Shown: in pieces, positions 6,771-11,519 of the stretch
How positions within the stretch are numbered: the stretch's first letter is position 1
How the letters are laid out: the number at the start of each line of letters is the position of its first letter
Assembly (NCBI GenBank): GCA_030037185.1
Contig: JASHRR010000283.1
Span: forward strand, 1 to 11,519
Source: Xanthobacteraceae bacterium
GTDB lineage: Bacteria > Pseudomonadota > Alphaproteobacteria > Rhizobiales > Xanthobacteraceae
Length of the DNA: 11,519 bases
Reading direction: 5' to 3'
The notes under the pieces: generated by a model
What the model saw: only the letters and a program-made list of their open reading frames with translations
The model's database searches: none
Told to the model about the DNA's origin: nothing
Program-made: the position numbers and the translations under genes

Positions 6771-7152
6771 AAAAGTTTGGGAAGGATTATCCCGCCATAA
6801 ACAACGCCAACGTGTGCCCTGCACGTTCGCCTCCAAGTTCCATCCGGCAGTGGGAATCCCCCCGGCCGCCCGTGCGCAGGGTAAAATGCATCTAAACCCT
6901 TTGGTCTGCAAGAAAATCTGCCGCAATTTACGGTCGTGAGGCGAAGGCTCGCAAGCCGTGCCTGTTCACCTGTCCACAACATAAGTGGCGCGGCGGGCCC
7001 GTTTTTTGGCTGGCGCTTTAGCGTCTCTGGTCGTCCGGCCCGGGCAGGAAGCCTGATTTCGGCGCAACCCCCGCAATCGCTCCGCCTGGTAAAAGCGCGT
7101 TGCCCACCCCCGGCCCCTCCCCGCAAGCGGGGCGAGCCGAGTCTGCGGGACT
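6771..7152. other. Gene-free region between L,D-transpeptidase and ECF sigma genes
   Basis: I find no credible coding frame, tRNA or known RNA here. The part near 7101-7140 is C/G-rich and contains the hairpin listed separately. A T6 run at about 7002-7007 follows GGGCCC, but the stem has no room for a loop and no gene on the plus strand feeds it. Frames that cross this stretch show no recognisable protein. Confidence 0.6.
7114..7132. repeat. GC-rich REP-like hairpin behind the L,D-transpeptidase gene
   Basis: CCCCGC-AA-GCGGGG (7119-7132) sits in a cytosine-rich setting 21 bases beyond the transpeptidase stop. Short repeats of the form cccctccccgcaagcggggcg are, from memory, scattered between genes in Bradyrhizobium-like genomes. 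There is no T run, so it is more likely a REP-type element or mRNA 3'-end stabiliser than a classic terminator. Confidence 0.4.
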
Positions 7153-8604
7153 TTACTTCGTCACCACGATGAAATCAGTGTCCTGGCCGGTCTCCGAACC
7201 AAGGCCCTGATCGGAGATCAGCAGGGAGGCGCCCGGGGTTATCAAGGGGATAACGCGCTCAAGCGCTTCCGGCGGAAACTCGATGCGGTCAAGCGCGTCG
7301 GCGGCAGCTCGGCGAAGGGTATCAGCAGTTGACGGCACCGGCCGCTCATCACGCGCGGCATGACCCTTGCGTTTCGCCCGGGGGGCCGAAGCGGCTGCCA
7401 CCCGGTCGTAGCCAATCGAAACGGCGAGCCAGCGCACTGCGCCGCCCTCGCTCGCCGGCCGGCTCGCGGTGAAGATATGGGTACCGAGCGGCAGTTCAGG
7501 ATGCGCGATCGTGATCGGGGTCTCAAACACCGGCGCAAAGCCCTTGCGGACGAACAGCTTGCCTAGCCGGCGGCTCACGAACAACGAGATCGGGCCCGGG
7601 TGCTGCAGGGCGTTGTCGATTTGCTGCTGGGTGCCGTCGGTTTGCGGCGCTGGCTCTGCCGTTGAGGGCTGCGGCGGCGCGCTCGTTTCGCTGGCCTTGT
7701 TTAAACTCGCCCCGCTTCCCGCCTGCGGCGAGGCCGACGCACCGGCGTCAGACGCGGACTGCCCGGCGTTCTGGTGCAACTTCCCCGACCCAGTTCCGCC
7801 GGAGGTCGCCGTATCGGTTGCAGCCACCACCACGGCGCCATTGCGGTCAGCCGAACTCGGCGCATTTGAGGTCCCGGCGTCGGTTGCGGCTTCGGACGCT
7901 TTAACAAGCCCGGCGAGGCGTGGATGCGTAATCTCGTAAGGCGATGCGTTGCCACGCGTGATGATCACGCGCGCCCCGACCTTGGTCATGCCCCACAGTC
8001 GCACGGCAAATCGCTCGGGCAAGCGGATACAGCCGTGAGAGGCTGGGTGGCCGGGCACCACACCCGCGTGAAGCGCGACGCCCGACCACGTAATTCTCTG
8101 CATATACGGCATCGGCGCGTTGCTGTAGAGATTGGAGTGATGCCACCTTTGCTTCTGGATGACGCTGAAAACTCCCATCGGGGTCGCATGCCCGGGCATC
8201 CCGCTTGAAATCGGCGACACCGCAACCGGTGTGCCGTTATCGTAGACGGTCACCCGCTGGTTTCCGATCGAGATGGCAAGAATGAGCGGACCAGAAGGCT
8301 GCTTGGCCGGTTCCGCTTTGTGCGCTGCGGTCGTCTCGCTGCCTCCCCGCCGGTGCGCAGAATGCGAACCACGCGATTCGCCTCCGGGATCTCCCAGCGC
8401 ATATATGCCATGATAGCGGTAATGAAATGCCGCAGCCGCGGTCGGTATCGAGCCGGCCAGGCAAAGCCCCAGCGAAGCTGCGGCGGCCAACTCAAGCTTG
8501 CATCGAGTCTGCCTGCCGGGCCGGCCGGCATCCGATGGCTGACCTGCGATCTCTTGTTCCGACACCACGGCCCCCCCAGTTGATGACAACAAATCAATAC
8601 GCAA
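7153..8604 (-). CDS. Exported L,D-transpeptidase with tandem YkuD-like domains
   Basis: The protein has 483 residues. L,D-transpeptidases form 3-3 peptidoglycan crosslinks or attach proteins to peptidoglycan in the periplasm. A hydrophobic stretch LELAAAASLGLCLAGSIP (37-54) after a basic run, ending near Ala-Ala-Ala-Ala-Phe, is a signal peptide or anchor. The catalytic YkuD domain spans about 105-217. It has PMGVFSV (142-148), HAG with His179, and SHGCIRLPERF (189-199) with nucleophile Cys192 and Arg194. A Ser/Ala/Gly/Pro-rich linker (about 235-335) leads to a second YkuD-like segment (336-400 and 458-483) that repeats the GPI-L...PITI...PLGTHIF pattern but has no HGC motif. The start is TTG (8602-8604), supported by AGGAG exactly 6 bases upstream (8611-8615). 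GTG codons 12-13 residues in are alternatives with a poorer site. It has its own upstream region and appears monocistronic. Confidence 0.9.
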   Translation of the reverse strand: MRIDLLSSTGGAVVSEQEIAGQPSDAGRPGRQTRCKLELAAAASLGLCLAGSIPTAAAAFHYRYHGIYALGDPGGESRGSHSAHRRGGSETTAAHKAEPAKQPSGPLILAISIGNQRVTVYDNGTPVAVSPISSGMPGHATPMGVFSVIQKQRWHHSNLYSNAPMPYMQRITWSGVALHAGVVPGHPASHGCIRLPERFAVRLWGMTKVGARVIITRGNASPYEITHPRLAGLVKASEAATDAGTSNAPSSADRNGAVVVAATDTATSGGTGSGKLHQNAGQSASDAGASASPQAGSGASLNKASETSAPPQPSTAEPAPQTDGTQQQIDNALQHPGPISLFVSRRLGKLFVRKGFAPVFETPITIAHPELPLGTHIFTASRPASEGGAVRWLAVSIGYDRVAAASAPRAKRKGHAARDERPVPSTADTLRRAAADALDRIEFPPEALERVIPLITPGASLLISDQGLGSETGQDTDFIVVTK

Positions 8605-8610
8605 CGGTAA

Positions 8611-8615
8611 CTCCT
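8611..8615 (-). promoter_or_regulatory. Ribosome binding site fixing a TTG start
   Basis: AGGAG on the minus strand with a 6-base spacer to TTG 8604 is the best ribosome site near this gene. It selects the long N-terminus over the internal GTG codons. Confidence 0.6.
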
Positions 8616-8683
8616 CGCCTCATTCGCAGGTTGCCCTTCTGCCCTCCCGTTGGCAGTGGAGGCCCGCCTTGGATAGTAGATTC

Positions 8684-8710
8684 ATTATGTAACGGACTCG
8701 TTCCAACCAA
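8684..8710 (-). promoter_or_regulatory. Weak candidate promoter for the L,D-transpeptidase gene
   Basis: On the minus strand TTGGTT (8705-8710) and CATAAT (8684-8689) are separated by 15 bases, shorter than the usual 17. It lies about 80 bases ahead of the start. The rest of 8605-8830 shows no gene. Confidence 0.25.
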
Positions 8711-8830
8711 TTGTTGAGGTCTGCAGTTGCGTCGTGCCCCCGGCAGAACTCACGGGTCCCCTAAATGAGCACATCCCCCAGGCGCCTTTAAGGCAGCGGT
8801 CGTGACGACATTTCTCGCGCACAAGTCTAT

Positions 8831-9787
8831 CTAAGGACTGATCACGCGCTTTGCGATCGGGCCCCATTTGCGCACTTCGCCGGTGACGAACGCGGTCACG
8901 GCCTCACGCGACATCGGCTCGGCGATGATCGCCTCGTCGGCCAGCCGCTGCCGCAGGGCCGGCGTCGCCCATGCGGCAGTGACCGCGTGATTGAGCTTCT
9001 CCACCACGTCCTCGGGCAGACCGGCCGGTCCCGCAAGGGCGTGCCATGTCATTGCCACGAGGTCGTCGAACCCCTGCTCCTGCAGTGTCGGCACATCCGG
9101 GAATTCCGCCATGCGGGCGCCCGACGATACCGCGATCGGAACCACCGTGCCGGCGCGGATTTGGCCGACGGCGGAACTCCACGTCATCGCGCCGATCATG
9201 ACGTTGCCGGCGATCAGATCCATCATCGCCTGGGAGGCGCCTTTGTGCGCAATGTGCTGCACGGCGATCCCGGCCTTCTGAGCGAAATATTCAAACAGCA
9301 AATTGCCGAGGGTGCCGACGCCGGGAGACACGTAGTCGAGGGGGCGCCCGCTCCGCGCGAGTGCGATCAACTCCTTGACCGACATTACCCTCAATGCCGG
9401 GGCCACCACGAAGGTGTTGGGCGGCCCGCCGAGAAAGGCGACGTAGGTGAAATCGCGAATTGGATCGAACGGGGGATTGGAACTTACCGCCGGCGCGATG
9501 ACGTGATACGCGATGCTCGCAGTCACCAGCGTATAGCCATCGGGCTCCGCACGGGCCGCTGCTGCCGCCCCGATCAACCCGCCGGCGCCGGGCCGGTTGT
9601 CGACGATCACTGGCTGGTGCAGCAGCGGCGGCAAGAACTCCGCGAGCAGCCGCGCAAACGTGTCGGCTACCCCGCCCGGGGTCGAGGGCGCGATGATCCG
9701 GATTGGCCGCGTCGGATATTCGCGCGCCGCCGCTGATGCCGACGAGACGGCGAAGATGAGGAGGGCGGCTAACCAGCGTGCTGTCAT
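8831..9787 (-). CDS. Tripartite tricarboxylate transporter substrate-binding protein (TctC/Bug family)
   Basis: This 318-residue periplasmic binding protein captures a carboxylate or similar small molecule. Residues 1-21 are a clear signal peptide (RWLAALLIFAVSSASAAA), and the mature protein starts near REYPTRPIRII. Family motifs follow in order: APSTPGGVADTFAR (33-46), VIVDNRPGAGG (60-70), ADGYT-like EPDGYTLV (81-88), GVGTLGNLLFEYF (146-158), HIAHKGASQAMMDLIAGNV (168-186) and PDVPTLQEQGF (220-230). The ATG at 9785-9787 has GGAGGGG with a 6-base spacer; the frame extends further upstream but without signal-peptide sense. No tctA/tctB membrane genes are next to it, which is common for this greatly expanded family. 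It is transcribed away from the Rieske/amidohydrolase operon and may supply that pathway's substrate. The ligand is unknown. Confidence 0.94.
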   Translation of the reverse strand: MTARWLAALLIFAVSSASAAAREYPTRPIRIIAPSTPGGVADTFARLLAEFLPPLLHQPVIVDNRPGAGGLIGAAAAARAEPDGYTLVTASIAYHVIAPAVSSNPPFDPIRDFTYVAFLGGPPNTFVVAPALRVMSVKELIALARSGRPLDYVSPGVGTLGNLLFEYFAQKAGIAVQHIAHKGASQAMMDLIAGNVMIGAMTWSSAVGQIRAGTVVPIAVSSGARMAEFPDVPTLQEQGFDDLVAMTWHALAGPAGLPEDVVEKLNHAVTAAWATPALRQRLADEAIIAEPMSREAVTAFVTGEVRKWGPIAKRVISP

Positions 9788-9811
9788 CGACGACCCCTCC
9801 ATCGGCAATCG

Positions 9812-9841
9812 CATATAACATGGGCTTCGGCGCCTTGACGA
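9812..9841 (-). promoter_or_regulatory. Weak candidate promoter for the tctC-like gene
   Basis: On the minus strand TCGTCA (9836-9841) and TATATG (9812-9817) stand 18 bases apart, about 25 bases ahead of the start codon. Each hexamer matches the consensus at 4 of 6 positions. Confidence 0.3.
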
Positions 9842-10098
9842 TCTGCGGTTGGGGCGCCTGTCGTATCCGCACAACTCGATCGTGAGCGCGATGCGTCGGC
9901 GCGAGTTGCGTTCACCCATGCAACAATGCGACCGCAAAGACGCCACCAGCAGTGTTCCCCGAGCAAGTCGTTTCGCGGGCGGGGTGCCGATGGAACGATC
10001 GGGCATCTTCGCCAGCAGGCTGATGTGGACTTGCGGTCCATCTCGCAACACGAGCCGTCGTCATCGCCTCAAATTGAGCCACAGCGCCATGGTGCGCC

Positions 10099-10127
10099 TT
10101 TTCCTGCACTATCACCCTTGATATGAT
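10099..10127 (+). promoter_or_regulatory. Candidate promoter for the Rieske-amidohydrolase operon
   Basis: TATGAT (10122-10127) is a good -10, and TTTTCC (10099-10104) lies 17 bases upstream as a poor -35. It sits about 35 bases ahead of the first start codon. A weak -35 would fit control by an activator, which is inference. Confidence 0.35.
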
Positions 10128-10163
10128 TGAAATTCTGAAAACCACTGTTCCGGACAAGATGCG

Positions 10164-10529
10164 ATGAAATCCTTCGTGGTCGGGCGGGTCGGCGAACTGG
10201 CGCAGGGCGAGCGGCGGGTGATCTCCTGTGACGGCAGCGAAGTCGGCGTCTTCAACGTCGATGGCGAGCTCGTCGCGTGGTACAATCAATGCGCCCATCG
10301 CGGCGGGCCGGTGTGCCAGGGCCGCATCTACCATCAGGTCCGCGAGCCGGTGGACGAGAATGCCGAAACCCGGATCCTGCAGTATGACGCGAAGCGCAAG
10401 AACATCGTGTGCCCGTGGCACGGCTGGGAGTTCGACCTGCGGACCGGCCATCACCCGGGCGGTGCGCGCTTTGCGCTGCGCAGAGCGAGGCTCGAGATTG
10501 CCGACGGACATGTCTATGTCGTTGTCTGA
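10164..10529 (+). CDS. Small stand-alone Rieske [2Fe-2S] protein
   Basis: The protein has 121 residues and is a single Rieske domain, probably a soluble electron carrier or ferredoxin-like partner. The first cluster pair is in CAHRGG (Cys43, His45) and the second in CPWHGWEFDLRTG (Cys83, His86). The lead-in (FNVDGELVAWYNQ) and tail (RLEIADGHVYVVV) are typical. The two ligand pairs are 37 residues apart instead of the usual 15-17, because of a charged loop (QVREPVDENAETRILQYDAK, 58-77). It heads a plus-strand operon; the next start overlaps its 3' end. No oxygenase alpha subunit is present in the window, so its redox partner is not visible. The start ATG has no strong ribosome site. The fold is secure and the role uncertain. 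Confidence 0.9.
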   Translation: MKSFVVGRVGELAQGERRVISCDGSEVGVFNVDGELVAWYNQCAHRGGPVCQGRIYHQVREPVDENAETRILQYDAKRKNIVCPWHGWEFDLRTGHHPGGARFALRRARLEIADGHVYVVV

Positions 10530-10863
10530 TCCGAGTTCGCAAGCCACACTGGCGAACGATCCCTACGGCTGGATCAACCGCTTCGCTGCCGATCTGCACA
10601 TTGCGGCGCGCGATCTCGTGCGCGACGGGGAGGCGTCTTGCGTGTCGGATGAAGCAGTGGCCCGGATCATGACGGCGGCGATCCGGCTTTATGTCGCGAA
10701 ATCGGACGGCGAGGAGCGTACCTTTCGGCCGCTTGTTTGCGACGACAATGAACCGCTGACGGCGACCGAACTGTTATCTGCGGTTTCCGAACTCTTGCGC
10801 GCGCTGCGGCTGGGGCCGATGGAACTCGCCTTGTGGTATCGACGCCGGCCCGATGAGGCGTAG
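10510..10863 (+). CDS. Conserved-looking small protein of unknown function in the Rieske-amidohydrolase operon
   Basis: I do not recognise this 117-residue protein. It starts at ATG 10510 (or the second ATG, 10516) inside the end of the Rieske gene, an overlap of 14-20 bases that points to coupled translation. Sequence features: WINRFAADLHIAARDLVRDG (21-40) looks like an amphipathic helix. DEAVARIMTAAIRLYVAKSD (47-66) is a second. A charged turn with GEERTFRPLVCDD follows. PLTATELLSAVSELLRALRL (82-101) is a third helix, and the C-terminus ends WYRRRPDEA. No signal peptide, membrane span or metal motif is seen. Its tight position between a Rieske protein and an amidohydrolase suggests a small accessory or adaptor subunit of the same pathway. 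Codon pattern and overlap make it a real gene, but no function can be stated. Confidence 0.75.
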   Translation: MSMSLSDPSSQATLANDPYGWINRFAADLHIAARDLVRDGEASCVSDEAVARIMTAAIRLYVAKSDGEERTFRPLVCDDNEPLTATELLSAVSELLRALRLGPMELALWYRRRPDEA

Positions 10864-10870
10864 GATTATG

Positions 10871-10888
10871 GGACCGCAACAGCGGTCC
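10871..10888 (+). other. Intercistronic hairpin before the amidohydrolase gene
   Basis: GGACCGC-AACA-GCGGTCC is a perfect 7-base-pair stem (an eighth G-U pair is possible) with a 4-base loop. It begins 8 bases after the preceding stop and ends 14 bases ahead of the ribosome site at 10903. No T run follows, so it is not a normal terminator. It may protect or punctuate the mRNA. Confidence 0.5.
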
Positions 10889-10902
10889 TCCAGGGGTATA
10901 GC

Positions 10903-10910
10903 GGAGGAGG
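10903..10910 (+). promoter_or_regulatory. Strong ribosome binding site fixing a GTG start
   Basis: GGAGGAGG with a 6-base spacer (CGACCC) precedes GTG 10917. The ATG at 10868 is out of frame with the enzyme, so the GTG is the start. Confidence 0.75.
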
Positions 10911-10916
10911 CGACCC

Positions 10917-11519
10917 GTGAACGCACCCACCACATCCGTGCCCAAATTGCTCACCCCCCAGCAGGCCGATACCTACACGGATACGCGCGACCTGCTCGCT
11001 CATGCCAAGCGCGACGCGATCCGGCGCAAATATCATGACTGGCTGATCTGCGACATCGACGCCCATCATGTTGAGACGGTGTCGTGGAAGGAGATCATCA
11101 CCTACATCGAAGACCCGGTGGTGCGCGAGCAGGCGATCCACTTCCAGAGCGATCGCATCAATGCCCCGCCCTACGGGCTCAACGGCGACCTCGGCCTGCG
11201 CTACCAGAGCGTCGGCGGGCGCGTTCCTCATCAGGACGGCCAGCGCGAGCCCGTTACCGAGACCGATGTCCATCGCGACGTCATCTTGACGCGCCGCGCC
11301 ATGGAGGCGCTGGCGATCGACTACATGGTGGTGTTCCCGACCCCGATGCTGATGCTCGGCATGCACCCCCAGCCCGAGATGGAGGTGTGGCTCGGCAACG
11401 CCTACAACCGCTGGCTCGCTGACAAGCTTTTATCAGCCGACGACCGCATCAAGTCGCTCATTTATCTGCCGTTCAACACGCCCGAAGAGGCGGAGCGCAC
11501 GGTCGAGGCCTTCGACGAT
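10917..11519 (+). CDS. Amidohydrolase_2-family (TIM-barrel) enzyme, 3' end outside window
   Basis: The first 201 codons of a metal-dependent hydrolase or decarboxylase are present, related to the ACMSD/gamma-resorcylate decarboxylase group, and the frame is open at the edge. After a ~40-residue lead (PKLLTPQQADTYTDTRDLLA), WLICDIDAHHVE (42-53) supplies the first barrel strand and the N-terminal metal residues. Then come ITYIEDPVVREQAI, a substrate-facing loop, DVHRDVILTRRAMEALAIDY, MVVFPTPMLMLGMHP and NAYNRWLADKLLSADDRIKS, which match the barrel pattern of this family. The later metal His and catalytic Asp are beyond the window. It is the third gene of an operon with a Rieske protein and an unknown protein, next to a divergent TctC-like binding protein, so a role in degrading an imported organic acid or aromatic is likely. 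The substrate is unknown. Confidence 0.85.
   Translation, partial: MNAPTTSVPKLLTPQQADTYTDTRDLLAHAKRDAIRRKYHDWLICDIDAHHVETVSWKEIITYIEDPVVREQAIHFQSDRINAPPYGLNGDLGLRYQSVGGRVPHQDGQREPVTETDVHRDVILTRRAMEALAIDYMVVFPTPMLMLGMHPQPEMEVWLGNAYNRWLADKLLSADDRIKSLIYLPFNTPEEAERTVEAFDD

Larger units (their letters stand above)
9788..10163. other. Divergent intergenic region between tctC-like and Rieske genes
   Basis: This 376-base stretch has no credible gene, although the tctC frame stays open upstream through part of it. It contains candidate promoters for both sides and an inverted repeat CAACTCG (9872-9878)/CGAGTTG (9902-9908) separated by 23 bases, a possible operator half-site pair. No regulator gene is in the window. 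Confidence 0.5.

Noticed and set aside
6996..7008. GGGCCC followed by T6 as a plus-strand terminator
   Set aside because: The palindrome leaves no loop and no plus-strand gene lies upstream to terminate.
6727..7152. Possible tRNA or structured RNA in the gene-free stretch
   Set aside because: No cloverleaf, T-loop consensus (GGTTCGAATCC type) or riboswitch core was found by eye.
9788..10051. 88-codon N-terminal extension of the TctC-like protein
   Set aside because: The internal ATG at 9787 has a strong ribosome site and begins a classic signal peptide, and the extension would bury it. The extended start also lacks support.

Overview
The window is GC-rich, densely coded chromosomal DNA. It most resembles a Rhizobiales alphaproteobacterium of the Bradyrhizobium/Rhodopseudomonas/Pseudolabrys kind. 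The grounds are the form of RpoD and DnaG, an ECF sigma/anti-sigma pair, a periplasmic TctC (Bug-family) binding protein, and an amidohydrolase plus Rieske catabolic cluster. This placement comes from family resemblance read by eye; no search was run.

Left part (1-3357, minus strand): the 5' two thirds of rpoD (major sigma factor, running off the left edge) lie downstream of dnaG (primase). A good intrinsic terminator sits just after dnaG and about 180 bases of leader lie ahead of rpoD, so the two genes look separately transcribed. The primase has lost all four zinc ligands of its N-terminal zinc-binding domain. A probable dnaG promoter with a perfect TATAAT lies at 3402-3431.

Middle (3358-5487, plus strand): an AT-rich regulatory region with three TCGTAT repeats precedes a BrnA-type antitoxin gene that has no BrnT toxin beside it. 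Its stop codon overlaps the folC start (TGATG). folC encodes a bifunctional dihydrofolate/folylpolyglutamate synthase.

Right-middle (5462-8604, minus strand): a cysteine-free membrane anti-sigma factor and its ECF sigma factor overlap by ATGA, with a candidate self-regulated ECF promoter (GAAC-N17-CGAC) in front. After a 426-base stretch without genes comes a long exported L,D-transpeptidase with one intact YkuD domain and a second, cysteine-less YkuD-like copy.

Right end (8831-11519): a TctC-type solute-binding protein gene (minus) diverges from a plus-strand operon. The operon encodes a small Rieske [2Fe-2S] protein with an unusually long loop between its ligand pairs, a 117-residue protein I do not recognise, and an amidohydrolase_2-type TIM-barrel enzyme cut by the window edge. 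Together these look like uptake plus breakdown of a small organic acid or aromatic compound whose identity cannot be read from the sequence. This is the least described part of the window. I see no IS element, CRISPR array, rRNA or tRNA.
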